Assembly: GCF_000422505.1 (NCBI RefSeq)
Contig: NZ_AULX01000024.1
Location: forward strand, 82,517-146,516
Direction of reading: 5' to 3'
DNA length: 64,000 nt
From: Paenibacillus pinihumi DSM 23905 = JCM 16419
GTDB lineage: Bacteria; Bacillota; Bacilli; Paenibacillales; Paenibacillaceae
The position numbers were made by a program, and so were the translations under genes. The first letter of the stretch is position 1, and each line of letters opens with the position of its first letter. This document shows, in pieces, positions 1-8,084 of this stretch. The notes under the pieces were generated by a model. It did no database searches and was not told where the DNA came from. It saw only the letters and a program-made list of their open reading frames with translations.

Positions 1-395
1 AGCAAATTATTGATAAATTCGAGGAAGAAAGCAAGGCAGCCTCCTTCAGTGACTATTTCACGGAACAGCAGTTCAAGAGAACAGAGACCGTTCAACAGGA
101 ATACGATCGTCTGATGGGAATTGTTTCGGATACAACGAATAAAGATTCCGAGGAAGCGAGCAGCGCGATGGACCAGGTGGGAGAGCTTGAGCAGCGTGAG
201 GAGAAAATCAACGATCTGGAGGCCAGCCTGCGTGAAGAGTTCAAAAATGTAGTCGTCGCCCAGGAAAAGAACAGCTATAAAGTAGTTGTGGAAGGCGATA
301 AGCTGGAGAGAAGCCAGGCCGACAGCATTATCCAGCTCGTCATGAACACACTAGAGGTATCGGCTGACCGGGTTTCGGTACAGCTTTATCATTAA
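1..395 (+). CDS. spoIIIAH: Stage III sporulation protein AH, 3'-terminal part
   Basis: The 5' end lies outside the window; the frame is open from base 3 to the TAA at 393-395, giving about 130 residues. The visible part is a charged helical stretch (EEESKAASFSDYFTEQQ and following) and then a C-terminal ring-building-like fold ending in a beta-rich VSVQLYH. This is the pattern of SpoIIIAH, the mother-cell protein that pairs with forespore SpoIIQ to form the engulfment channel. The position directly upstream of accB-accC matches the end of the spoIIIA operon in Bacillales. It is called from motif and synteny; the membrane anchor and N-terminus cannot be seen. Confidence 0.85.
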   Translation, partial: QIIDKFEEESKAASFSDYFTEQQFKRTETVQQEYDRLMGIVSDTTNKDSEEASSAMDQVGELEQREEKINDLEASLREEFKNVVVAQEKNSYKVVVEGDKLERSQADSIIQLVMNTLEVSADRVSVQLYH

Positions 396-405
396 GCTCC
401 TTCAT

Positions 406-449
406 CGCCTGCCAGCAGCCGGATAACGGCTGACGGCGGGCGTTTTTTT
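406..449 (+). terminator. Terminator after spoIIIAH
   Basis: A long GC-rich stem (CGCCTGCCAGCAGCCG against CGGCTGACGGCGGGCG, with a few mismatches) around a GATAA loop is followed by seven T. It ends the spoIIIA operon 10 bases after the stop codon. Confidence 0.85.
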
Positions 450-498
450 CTTCAATAGGAACACAAAGTGCTTTATTTAAAGCAGTATCTTAAAATAG

Positions 499-543
499 CG
501 TTAGGATAAACTTTTCGATTATGATATAATACTAACGTTATCC
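499..543 (+). promoter_or_regulatory. Putative accB promoter with overlapping inverted repeats
   Basis: A TATAAT lies at 525-530, 64 bases before the accB start, but a good -35 is not visible (TTAGGA at 501-506, 18-base gap). Two interleaved inverted repeats bracket it: CGTTAG (499-504) with CTAACG (532-537), and GGATAA (504-509) with TTATCC (538-543). That arrangement suggests operator sequence over the promoter. It does not clearly match the FapR consensus, and no regulator is assigned. Confidence 0.4.
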
Positions 544-593
544 AAATCGAGAATGAGACAAGGTTTACCAATGCTAAGGAGTGAATAATATCC

Positions 594-1088
594 ATGTTCA
601 AATTGAGCGAGATTAAAGAGCTGATTAAACTTGTTGATCAGACCTCTGTACAAGAGCTCGAAATTGAAAATGAAGGGGCTCGCCTGCTTATCCGTAAACC
701 GGGCAAGACCGAAGTGGTGAATGTACAGACAGCCTCAGTTCCTCATACATATTCGCCTGTTGCTGTAACTCAGGCGCCACCAACATCTGCAGCGTCCGCG
801 CCGACGCAGCCTGCTGTTGAGTCTGCTGCCACCCCGGCATCAAGCGGACTGCATCAGATCGTCTCCCCTATGGTTGGTACTTTCTACCATGCTTCTTCTC
901 CGGACGCAGCGCCTTTTGTGAATACCGGAGACCGTGTAAACGAGAAGAGCGTTGTATGTATCCTTGAAGCAATGAAATTGATGAACGAGCTTGAAGCCGA
1001 TGTGCGCGGCGAAATTGTCGAGATTCTGGTCGAAAACGGACAGCTCGTAGATTTCGGACAGCCATTGTTCCTGGTCAGACCGGAATAA
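594..1088 (+). CDS. accB: Biotin carboxyl carrier protein of acetyl-CoA carboxylase
   Basis: AccB carries the biotin that is carboxylated by AccC and then donates CO2 to acetyl-CoA, the first committed step of fatty-acid synthesis. The 164 residues show a short N-terminal helix region, a Pro/Ala/Thr-rich linker (about 45-85) and a C-terminal biotinyl domain with the motif EAMKLMNE; K128 is the biotinylation site. Length is normal for the family. An AAGGAG at 576-581 precedes the ATG at a somewhat long 12 bases. It is followed 25 bases later by accC, so the two form an operon. Confidence 0.97.
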   Translation: MFKLSEIKELIKLVDQTSVQELEIENEGARLLIRKPGKTEVVNVQTASVPHTYSPVAVTQAPPTSAASAPTQPAVESAATPASSGLHQIVSPMVGTFYHASSPDAAPFVNTGDRVNEKSVVCILEAMKLMNELEADVRGEIVEILVENGQLVDFGQPLFLVRPE

Positions 1089-1113
1089 CGGGTTTGCGAA
1101 AGGAGTTCAAAGA

Positions 1114-2472
1114 GTGAAATTTCATAAAATATTAATTGCCAACCGTGGAGAAATTGCGGTTCGCATTATTCGTGCGTGCAGTGAGCTGGGCATCCAGACA
1201 GTCGCGGTGTATTCTGAAGCGGACCGTGATTCGTTGCATGTAAAATTGGCTGATGAAGCCTACTGTATCGGTCCGGTTCTGTCCAAGGACAGCTATCTGA
1301 ACCTGACCAACATTATGAGTGTAGCTACGCTTACCGGATGTGACGCCATTCACCCGGGGTACGGCTTCCTCGCTGAAAATGCTGATTTTGCGGAGATTTG
1401 CGAATCCTGCAACATTACATTTATTGGTCCTTCCCCGTCTGCAATCAGCAAAATGGGTGATAAGGCAGTTGCGAAGCTGACCATGAAGGAGGCCGATGTG
1501 CCTGTTATTCCAGGTTCTGACGGCCTGATTGAAGATTTGGACGCAGCGGTTCTGATTGCTCGCGATATTGGCTACCCTGTTATCATTAAAGCGACCGCCG
1601 GGGGCGGAGGCAAGGGCATCCGGATTGCTGAGGATGAGGATTCCCTTATTCAGCAAATTACTACCGCGCAGCAGGAGGCACAAAAGGCTTTCGGCAATGC
1701 TGGTGTTTATTTAGAAAAATACCTGTCGGGCATGAAGCACGTTGAAATTCAAATTTTGGCGGACAAGCATGGTAATGCCGTTCATTTGTTTGAGCGGGAT
1801 TGCTCGGTACAGCGCCGCCGTCAGAAGCTTGTGGAAGAAGGGCCATGTCCGATTCTTACGCCGCAGCAGCGGGAGAGGATGGGGCAGGCGGCTGTCAGAG
1901 CGGCCTTGGCTGTTGAATATTCCGGTGCGGGTACGCTGGAGTTCCTGCTCGGTCCTGACGGACAGTTCTATTTCATGGAGATGAATACCCGGATTCAAGT
2001 TGAACATCCGGTTACCGAAATGATTACCAATACGGACCTGATCAAGGAAATGATTTCGATCGCCGAGGGCAACCCGATGTCGTTCCGTCAGGAGGACCTG
2101 CAGATTAACGGCTGGTCAATTGAATGCCGCATCAATGCGGAGGACCCTGACCGGAATTTCATGCCATCTCCTGGTAATATCAGCTTCTATCTTCCTCCGG
2201 GTGGTATGGGAGTCCGTGTAGACAGTGCGGCTTACCCGGGCTACACGATTTCCCCGCATTATGATTCCATGATTGCGAAGCTTATCGTATGGGGAAGAAC
2301 CAGGGAAGAAGCGATTGCAAAGATGAAGCGGGCTTTGTCTGAATTTGCCATTGAGGGCATCAAGACGACGATTCCCTTCCATTTGAAGCTGCTTAATCAT
2401 CACCGTTTCCTAAAAGGGGATTTTGACATTAAATTCCTGGAAGAGCATGATGTGAACGACCCTGAATCCTAG
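1114..2472 (+). CDS. accC: Acetyl-CoA carboxylase, biotin carboxylase subunit
   Basis: AccC carboxylates the biotin on AccB using ATP and bicarbonate. The 452-residue protein starts with the typical [20 protein letters not shown], has the glycine-rich ATP-grasp loop ([14 protein letters not shown]), and the biotin carboxylase signature around [16 protein letters not shown]. The GTG start at 1114 is supported by AAAGGAG at 1099-1105 with 8-base spacing. Its place between accB and an asp23-type gene matches Bacillus accB-accC-yqhY. The carboxyltransferase subunits (accA, accD) are not in the window. Confidence 0.98.
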   Translation: MKFHKILIANRGEIAVRIIRACSELGIQTVAVYSEADRDSLHVKLADEAYCIGPVLSKDSYLNLTNIMSVATLTGCDAIHPGYGFLAENADFAEICESCNITFIGPSPSAISKMGDKAVAKLTMKEADVPVIPGSDGLIEDLDAAVLIARDIGYPVIIKATAGGGGKGIRIAEDEDSLIQQITTAQQEAQKAFGNAGVYLEKYLSGMKHVEIQILADKHGNAVHLFERDCSVQRRRQKLVEEGPCPILTPQQRERMGQAAVRAALAVEYSGAGTLEFLLGPDGQFYFMEMNTRIQVEHPVTEMITNTDLIKEMISIAEGNPMSFRQEDLQINGWSIECRINAEDPDRNFMPSPGNISFYLPPGGMGVRVDSAAYPGYTISPHYDSMIAKLIVWGRTREEAIAKMKRALSEFAIEGIKTTIPFHLKLLNHHRFLKGDFDIKFLEEHDVNDPES

Positions 2473-2504
2473 ACTTTATGCGGAAATCTAACAATTGTCC
2501 AAGT

Positions 2505-2533
2505 TTGTCATAAATCACGGCAAATGTTATAGT
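2505..2533 (+). promoter_or_regulatory. Sigma-A-type promoter of the asp23 gene
   Basis: TTGTCA at 2505-2510 and TATAGT at 2528-2533 are separated by exactly 17 bases. It lies about 80 bases upstream of the asp23 start and shows that this group need not depend on acc transcription. Confidence 0.75.
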
Positions 2534-2610
2534 ATAGAAATAAGATTGCGGATAAGCATTCAGTCAGGCAGCCCGGAAAGTTCGCAACTTTATGGAGGTG
2601 AATGTTCAAT

Positions 2611-3024
2611 ATGAGCACAATTGCAGCGGATTATGAAAAAACAGACATGGGAACGATCCAGATTGCTCCTGAGGTCATTGAGGTTATCGCAGGACTGGCT
2701 ACGATCGAGGTGCCAGGGGTTGCCGGCATGAGCGGCGGTCTGGCAGGCGGTATCGCAGAACTGCTTGGCCGGAAGAACCTTTCCAAAGGGGTAAAGGTTG
2801 AAGTCGGACAGCGTGAGGCAGCTGTTGATGTATCCATCATCGTGGAGTACGGCAACCGTATCCCCGAGATTGCTGCAGAGATTCAACGGAATGTTAAACG
2901 CTCTATCGAAATGATGACCGGATTGCATGTAGTGGAAGTGAATGTACACATTCATGACGTACACTTCAAAGCCAGTGAAAAACCGGGTGATGAAGAAGAA
3001 TTGCAGTCCAATCGCGTGAAGTAA
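2611..3024 (+). CDS. yqhY: Asp23/Gls24 family alkaline-shock-type protein
   Basis: The 137-residue protein is an Asp23/Gls24 family member: it has the conserved core with GNRIPEIAAEIQRNVKRSIE and VVEVNVHIHDVHF. Family members are abundant cytoplasmic proteins tied to envelope stress; B. subtilis YqhY, at the same place, is linked to acetyl-CoA carboxylase control. An earlier ATG at 2602 is possible, but the GGAGGTG at 2594-2600 is only one base from it and ten from the ATG at 2611, so 2611 is preferred. A GC-rich C-run/G-run terminator follows the gene. The exact function is inferred from family and position. Confidence 0.9.
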   Translation: MSTIAADYEKTDMGTIQIAPEVIEVIAGLATIEVPGVAGMSGGLAGGIAELLGRKNLSKGVKVEVGQREAAVDVSIIVEYGNRIPEIAAEIQRNVKRSIEMMTGLHVVEVNVHIHDVHFKASEKPGDEEELQSNRVK

Positions 3025-3045
3025 TTCGGCAGCAGCCCAATAGAT

Positions 3046-3095
3046 GCTCCCCCTTAGCGAGGGCTTTGCGCTCTGCGGCCCAAGGGGGGCTTTTT
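3046..3095 (+). terminator. Terminator or attenuator between asp23 and amaP
   Basis: GCTCCCCCTT (3046-3055) pairs with AAGGGGGGC (3082-3090), with one bulged base, and five T follow. Because an amaP-type gene with its own ribosome site starts 54 bases later, it may only partly stop transcription. Confidence 0.7.
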
Positions 3096-3148
3096 ACCGA
3101 TTGAGAGGAAATAGCGTTTTGTGAAGGCCCGGGAAAGGAGACCTAACA

Positions 3149-3706
3149 GTGGTTAAAATTGTGGACAGGCTTCTGCTATTCTGTTTTAGTCTTATGGTCG
3201 GCATCTTATCCGTCACAGTGCTAGCCGTCGGAGCCGGCTGGGTTCCCGAGAAGATTGCAAGCCGGTGGATCGGGGACGTATACAATGAACTCTGGTTGCA
3301 GATTACGGTAGTTGCCGCCTCTGTGGTGCTGTTCCTGATCAGTTTCCGTTTCTTTTATATCTCGGTTAGACGCGGAAACGCTTCGAGTCCTTCGATTGAC
3401 CAGCGCAATGACTTTGGCGATATCCGGATCTCAATGGAAACAGTAGAGAATTTGGCGTTGAAAGCAGCCGGCAAGCAGCGTGGAGTCCGCGAACTGAAGG
3501 CACGCATCCGTATTCAGGAGTCTGGTCTTGAAATTATGATGCGCACCGTAGTGGATGGCGAGACTTCGATTCCTGCCCTTACAGAAGAAATTCAACGCGC
3601 TGTCAAAGAACATGTAGAGGAAGTTACAGGTATTCCTGTAGCATCCGTAACGGTATTTGTCGCGAACATTATCCAGACCCAAACCTTCAAGAGTCGTGTG
3701 GAATAG
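3149..3706 (+). CDS. amaP: Alkaline shock response membrane anchor protein AmaP
   Basis: AmaP anchors Asp23 to the membrane in Staphylococcus; this 185-residue protein has the same layout. Two hydrophobic segments lie at about residues 8-28 and 48-70, and the C-terminal half (ISMETVENLALKAAGKQRGV onward, ending VASVTVFVANIIQTQ) resembles an Asp23-like domain. The GTG start is backed by GGAAAGGAGACC just upstream. The next gene, a DUF2273 protein, follows after 15 bases, reproducing the amaP/DUF2273/asp23 group of other Firmicutes, here inserted between yqhY and nusB. Confidence 0.88.
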   Translation: MVKIVDRLLLFCFSLMVGILSVTVLAVGAGWVPEKIASRWIGDVYNELWLQITVVAASVVLFLISFRFFYISVRRGNASSPSIDQRNDFGDIRISMETVENLALKAAGKQRGVRELKARIRIQESGLEIMMRTVVDGETSIPALTEEIQRAVKEHVEEVTGIPVASVTVFVANIIQTQTFKSRVE

Positions 3707-3721
3707 AGGTGAATCAAACCG

Positions 3722-3952
3722 ATGTGGAGGGAGCTTTGGATCACGTATGGCGGACGTATCACAGGTGTTGTCACCGCTCTTTTTTTAGGTTTCATTTATC
3801 TTTTTGCCGGCTTTTGGGATATGTTGTTCTTTGCGCTGCTGCTGTGGATCGGTTATTTCTTTGGCAAGCAGCGGGATATTTCTGCCCCGCCATTTATCCC
3901 GTGGCAGCAAATTATGGCCTGGCTGCAGAGCCGTTGGCGGATTTTCAAATGA
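3722..3952 (+). CDS. DUF2273 small membrane protein
   Basis: This 76-residue protein is mostly membrane: one or two hydrophobic segments run from GGRITGVVTALFLGFIYLFA to MLFFALLLWIGYFFGK, with a Trp-rich basic tail. It belongs by sequence look and by its amaP neighbour to DUF2273, whose genes habitually sit with asp23 and amaP. A GAGGTG lies about 10 bases before the ATG. No enzymatic residues are apparent; a role as an envelope-stress membrane partner is inferred from context. Confidence 0.85.
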   Translation: MWRELWITYGGRITGVVTALFLGFIYLFAGFWDMLFFALLLWIGYFFGKQRDISAPPFIPWQQIMAWLQSRWRIFK

Positions 3953-3957
3953 CCCTG

Positions 3958-4026
3958 TGATTTCCTCCGTTCGCCGGACATCGGCAGGCCGCTGTTCGGG
4001 GCAGGGAGGAAATCATAGGTTTTTTT
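3958..4026 (+). terminator. Terminator after the asp23-amaP-DUF2273 group
   Basis: A perfect 11-base stem (TGATTTCCTCC at 3958-3968 with GGAGGAAATCA at 4005-4015), a structured 36-base loop and a run of seven T at 4020-4026. It separates the envelope-stress genes from nusB. Confidence 0.75.
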
Positions 4027-4108
4027 CTAAACGAGTAACTGATACTATTGCCCAGTGATTTTTACACGGCAAGCTTGAAAATAGAATGTCGACCGACTAG
4101 GAGGATTC

Positions 4109-4558
4109 ATGAAACGTAGACTGGCACGAGAGATTGCAATACAGAGCTTGTACCAAATGGAAATGAATGAGGTTTCTGCAGAAGAAGCGGTAAACATGCT
4201 GCTGGAGGAAGCCAGAGAGGAAAACGAAATTGACGCGGCGCAGGATGACATCAAAGGAATTGATACGTTTGTCAGACAGTTGACCCTTGGGGTTGCCGAG
4301 CATCGTCAAGCAATCGATGATATGCTTCAGCAGTATTTGACCGGCTGGCAGGTTGACCGCTTGTCACGGGTAGACCGCCAGGTACTCAGACTTGCTTGTT
4401 ATGAGCTGGTGTATACAAGTGATGTGCCGCCCAAAGCGATTATTAATGAAGCGATTGAACTGGCCAAGCATTTTGGAACTGAGGAATCAGGTAAGTTCGT
4501 CAATGGTGTGCTTGGCAGATTGCTCAAAGCATTAAATGAACTCAACAATAAGGTATAA
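4109..4558 (+). CDS. nusB: Transcription antitermination factor NusB
   Basis: NusB binds boxA RNA with NusE (S10) and prevents premature termination in rRNA operons. The 149-residue all-helical protein begins MKRRLAREIAIQSLYQMEMN and contains the conserved RVDRQVLRLACYEL and PPKAIINEAIELAKHFG blocks of the family. An AGGAGG lies 8 bases upstream of the ATG. folD follows after 23 bases. Length and motifs are fully typical. Confidence 0.97.
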   Translation: MKRRLAREIAIQSLYQMEMNEVSAEEAVNMLLEEAREENEIDAAQDDIKGIDTFVRQLTLGVAEHRQAIDDMLQQYLTGWQVDRLSRVDRQVLRLACYELVYTSDVPPKAIINEAIELAKHFGTEESGKFVNGVLGRLLKALNELNNKV

Positions 4559-4581
4559 TCACCCGATAGGAGAGGATCACG

Positions 4582-5442
4582 ATGACAGCACAGCGTATAG
4601 ACGGTAAGCATATTTCAGAAATCATTCGCCAGGAGGTTAGCGAGCAGACCAGACAGCTGAAAGAAAAGGGAGTTGTTCCAGGACTTGCGGTTGTTCTGGT
4701 TGGTGAAGATCCCGCTTCCAAAGTTTATGTAGGCAGCAAAGAGAAGGCCTGCCAGCAAATGGGCTTCTACTCAGAAGTTCACCGTTTGCCTGAGAACACT
4801 ACGGAAGAAGAATTGCTTGCTCTAATCGACCGCTTGAATAACCAGAGCACCATTCATGGCATTCTGGTGCAGCTGCCGCTGCCTGCTCATATTCAAGAGA
4901 AAGCTGTTATCGATGCCATTAGTGTGGACAAGGATGTTGACGGCTTCCATCCTGTGAGCACAGGGAATCTGGTTATTGGTGATGACAGTCTGCTCCCTTG
5001 CACCCCAGCTGGCTGTATTGAATTAATTAAGAGAACAGGAACAGAAATTTCCGGCAAGCATGCGGTTGTCATCGGCCGCAGCAATATTGTCGGCAAACCT
5101 GTAGCGATGCTTCTTCTTAGAGAGAATGCGACCGTAACCATTTGCCACTCCAGAACCGCGAATATGAAAGAGCTGACCAAACAGGCTGACATTCTCGTTG
5201 TGGCCATTGGCAAAGCGAACGCAATTGACAGCAGTTATGTGAAGCCAGGCGCAGTCGTTATTGATGTGGGCATCAACAGGCTTGACACAGGCAAGCTTGC
5301 AGGAGACGTTCATTTTGACAGTGTGCAGGAAGTTGCCGGACATATTACCCCTGTTCCAGGCGGTGTTGGACCAATGACAATTTCCATGCTGATGCAAAAT
5401 ACGCTGATTGCCGCAAAACGGATCAACGGAATCAAGGAGTGA
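4582..5442 (+). CDS. folD: Bifunctional methylenetetrahydrofolate dehydrogenase/cyclohydrolase
   Basis: FolD interconverts 5,10-methylene-THF, methenyl-THF and 10-formyl-THF for purine and formyl-Met synthesis. The 286 residues show the substrate-binding [15 protein letters not shown] with the catalytic Lys in the YVxxK motif, the ILVQLPLP signature, [13 protein letters not shown], and the NADP-binding [18 protein letters not shown] followed by [10 protein letters not shown]. Its stop (5440-5442) is six bases from the preferred xseA start, so they are translationally close. Confidence 0.98.
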   Translation: MTAQRIDGKHISEIIRQEVSEQTRQLKEKGVVPGLAVVLVGEDPASKVYVGSKEKACQQMGFYSEVHRLPENTTEEELLALIDRLNNQSTIHGILVQLPLPAHIQEKAVIDAISVDKDVDGFHPVSTGNLVIGDDSLLPCTPAGCIELIKRTGTEISGKHAVVIGRSNIVGKPVAMLLLRENATVTICHSRTANMKELTKQADILVVAIGKANAIDSSYVKPGAVVIDVGINRLDTGKLAGDVHFDSVQEVAGHITPVPGGVGPMTISMLMQNTLIAAKRINGIKE

Positions 5443-5447
5443 TGGAG

Positions 5448-6794
5448 ATGGCGGACGGGCCGCGCATTTTTTCCATCAAGGAAGTTAACCGGTATATTAA
5501 AATGAAGCTGGAGTCAGACCATGTGTTGTCTGATATTTGGCTTCGCGGGGAAATCTCGAACTTTATTCATCATTCCAGCGGACATATGTATTTTACACTT
5601 AAGGACGCTTCAAGCCGTCTGAAATGTGTTATGTTTGCTTCCCATAACCAGCGCCTGCCCTTCATTCCCAAAGAGGGAATGAAGGTGATGGCAAGAGGAA
5701 GTATATCTGTCTACGAACGTGACGGAAACTATCAATTTTATGTGAACGCTATGCAGCCTGACGGGATTGGCAGCCTCTATCTTGCATTCGAGCAGCTTAA
5801 GCAGAAGCTGGAGGCAGAAGGCTTGTTCGCTCCGGAGCGTAAAAAGCCTATTCCGCTTTATCCAAAAGCGGTCGGCGTTGTCACATCCCCCACGGGAGCT
5901 GCTGTGAGGGATATTTTAATTACACTCGAAAGACGCTTTCCCTCCGTCCCTGTCCTCGTTGTACCTGTGCTTGTCCAGGGTACCCAAGCAGCCCCGTCCA
6001 TTGTACGTGCCATAAAGCTTATGAATCGTTTAATGGAAGTTGACGTATTAATTGTTGGAAGAGGCGGCGGATCGCTGGAGGAACTGTGGGCTTTTAATGA
6101 GGAAGCGGTTGCGAGGAGCATTGCGGAATCCAAGATTCCGGTCATTTCAGCCGTTGGGCATGAGACAGATTATACGATCGCCGATTTTGTAGCCGACCTG
6201 AGGGCGGCCACGCCTACTGCGGCTGCCGAACTTGCCGTCCAGCACAGTCATGAGCTAAGACGGCAAATTGGACGGTTTGAGCAGCGGCTTAACCAGGCCT
6301 TAAAAGGGCAACTGCAGGACAGAAAGCAAAGGCTGGAGCGGATCAAGCGTTCTCCGCTGTTCCAGCAGCCAAGGCGTTTCCTGATGGAGCCTGCGCAGCG
6401 TGCTGACCGGCTGCATGAGCGGCTTAATTCACAGATGATTCGCTTCAAAGAGCGCAAGGAACAACAATATTCACATCTACTAACCCGGCTTGAGGCCGCC
6501 CATCCGGGCGAACAGTTAAAATATGCTGCAACCCGCCGGCATACAGCTCAGCAGCGGCTGGAACAGGTCATGAACGGGATTATGCGAGCCAGGAAGCTGG
6601 AGCTGCACAGCAGCATCCGTTCTCTTGATGCGCTTAGCCCGCTAAAAGTCATGTCACGCGGCTACAGCTTGCTGTATGCGGAAGATGAGCAGGTGCTCGT
6701 CAAGTCTGTCGATGATATTGGAATCGGAGACAGGATTAAAGTGAAGCTGGCCGACGGAAGGCTGGATTGTCAGGTTTTAGATAAGGAAGGGTGA
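5448..6794 (+). CDS. xseA: Exodeoxyribonuclease VII large subunit
   Basis: XseA with XseB forms exonuclease VII, which degrades single-stranded DNA to acid-insoluble and then small oligonucleotides. The protein has an N-terminal OB-fold (SDIWLRGEISNFIHHSSGHM), then the catalytic domain with GVVTSPTGAAVRDI, VGRGGGSLEELWAFNEE and PVISAVGHETDYTIADFVAD, and a long coiled coil before the C-terminal domain. GTG 5439 and ATG 5442 overlap the folD stop, but AAGGAG at 5434-5439 is ideally spaced (8 bases) for the ATG at 5448, giving 448 residues. Confidence 0.96.
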   Translation: MADGPRIFSIKEVNRYIKMKLESDHVLSDIWLRGEISNFIHHSSGHMYFTLKDASSRLKCVMFASHNQRLPFIPKEGMKVMARGSISVYERDGNYQFYVNAMQPDGIGSLYLAFEQLKQKLEAEGLFAPERKKPIPLYPKAVGVVTSPTGAAVRDILITLERRFPSVPVLVVPVLVQGTQAAPSIVRAIKLMNRLMEVDVLIVGRGGGSLEELWAFNEEAVARSIAESKIPVISAVGHETDYTIADFVADLRAATPTAAAELAVQHSHELRRQIGRFEQRLNQALKGQLQDRKQRLERIKRSPLFQQPRRFLMEPAQRADRLHERLNSQMIRFKERKEQQYSHLLTRLEAAHPGEQLKYAATRRHTAQQRLEQVMNGIMRARKLELHSSIRSLDALSPLKVMSRGYSLLYAEDEQVLVKSVDDIGIGDRIKVKLADGRLDCQVLDKEG

Positions 6795-6800
6795 GGCGGT

Positions 6801-7052
6801 ATGGAAACGACAGATCAGGTTCTGAGCTTTGAGCAGGCTATGGAGAAGCTCGAAGACATTGTATCCCGTCTTGAGAATGGCGATGTCCCGCTGGAAACTG
6901 CAATCGAGCTGTTCCAGGAGGGAATGAGGCTCTCACAACTTTGCGGCAGCAAACTCGACCAGGTAGAGCGTAAAATCGAGCTGCTGATTGAGACCGAACA
7001 GGGTCTTCAAAGAAACAATTTTCATCCTGTTAATGAGGATAAAGGAGAATAA
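6801..7052 (+). CDS. xseB: Exodeoxyribonuclease VII small subunit
   Basis: The 83-residue helical partner of XseA. It has the family signature FEQAMEKLEDIVSRLENGDV and LEEAI-like PLETAIELFQEGMRL. It starts 6 bases after xseA and ends 2 bases before ispA, so the four genes folD-xseA-xseB-ispA are tightly packed. GAGGCGGT just upstream of the ATG serves as ribosome site. Confidence 0.96.
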   Translation: METTDQVLSFEQAMEKLEDIVSRLENGDVPLETAIELFQEGMRLSQLCGSKLDQVERKIELLIETEQGLQRNNFHPVNEDKGE

Positions 7053-7054
7053 GC

Positions 7055-7972
7055 ATGGCGGAAGCCCGGCAAGAAATTCAGCACTATTTAAAAGAACAGG
7101 CGCAGCATGTGGAAGAGACGCTGCGCCATATCATACCCGAAGAGTGGGATTTTCCCGTCAAGTTGCGCGAAGCGGTGCATTACTCTCTGGAAGCAGGCGG
7201 CAAAAGAATCCGTCCGATTATGGTTCTGGCTGCTGCAGAAGCGATTTCCAATGATCCGGCCGATGTGGATGCTGCTTACCCGGTAGCCGCTGCTATCGAG
7301 CTGATTCATACGTATTCCTTAGTTCATGATGACTTGCCTGCTATGGATGACGATGATTTCCGCAGAGGCAAGCCGACTAACCACAAAGTATTTGGTGAGG
7401 CTGTGGCTATTCTAGCAGGAGATGCAATGCTGACACATGCCTTCTATTGTATTGCGCTTGTTGCAAAGCAAAAGCGGGTCAGTGCAGAAACTGCGCTTGC
7501 TATTGTTGAGGATCTGTCCGTTCTTGCCGGCGCTGCCGGAATGGTGGGAGGCCAGGCGGCGGATATATTGGGCGAGCAGGGCAGTACATCATTAGCTGAG
7601 TTGAACTATATTCATTTGCATAAAACGAGCGATCTGATCACATTCTCGCTCAAAGCGGGCGGACGGATTGCCGGTGCACAGCCGCATCAGATTGAGGCTC
7701 TGGAAGGCTTCGGACAGAGAATCGGCCTGGCATTCCAGATACAGGATGATATTCTTGATCTGATTGGTGATGAAGAGAAGATTGGCAAAAAGACAAACAG
7801 TGATGTCAACCAGAATAAAGTGACCTATCCATACTTGATTGGTATGGATGAGAGCAAGGCTGAAATCAAGCGGCTTACGGATGAGGCGAAGCAGCTCCTG
7901 TTGTCGGCCAATCTTGTGAACCCGCAGCGCTTGCTGGAGTTGGCGGATTATTTGGTTAACCGTGACCGCTAA
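7055..7972 (+). CDS. ispA: Farnesyl diphosphate synthase (short-chain polyprenyl synthetase)
   Basis: This enzyme condenses isopentenyl diphosphate with dimethylallyl and geranyl diphosphate to make farnesyl diphosphate, the precursor of undecaprenyl and quinone side chains. In 305 residues both aspartate-rich motifs are present: DDLPAMDDD at 92-100 and DDILD at 231-235, with GGKRIRP near 48-54. AAAGGAG stands 8 bases before the ATG. It precedes dxs, as in Bacillus, joining two steps of the isoprenoid route. Chain length is assigned from family resemblance. Confidence 0.95.
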   Translation: MAEARQEIQHYLKEQAQHVEETLRHIIPEEWDFPVKLREAVHYSLEAGGKRIRPIMVLAAAEAISNDPADVDAAYPVAAAIELIHTYSLVHDDLPAMDDDDFRRGKPTNHKVFGEAVAILAGDAMLTHAFYCIALVAKQKRVSAETALAIVEDLSVLAGAAGMVGGQAADILGEQGSTSLAELNYIHLHKTSDLITFSLKAGGRIAGAQPHQIEALEGFGQRIGLAFQIQDDILDLIGDEEKIGKKTNSDVNQNKVTYPYLIGMDESKAEIKRLTDEAKQLLLSANLVNPQRLLELADYLVNRDR

Positions 7973-7992
7973 AATGAGAAATTCAAGATTGC

Positions 7993-8021
7993 TTGGGATT
8001 ATTTGAGCGGCGTGCTATAAT
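7993..8021 (+). promoter_or_regulatory. Sigma-A-type promoter of dxs
   Basis: TTGGGA (7993-7998) and TATAAT (8016-8021) have 17-base spacing. The start of transcription would leave a leader of about 55 bases that contains a small AACGT/ACGTT hairpin. This gives dxs-tlyA a transcript independent of the upstream folD-ispA group. Confidence 0.75.
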
Positions 8022-8084
8022 GAAAAAAACGTTTTGACGTTATTGGACAACAGTGTTTTCAGTCCAAGAAAGTGAGGAAAACAC

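Noticed and set aside
2461..2611. ATG at 2602 as start of the asp23 gene
   Set aside because: It is one base from GGAGGTG; the ATG at 2611 is correctly spaced.
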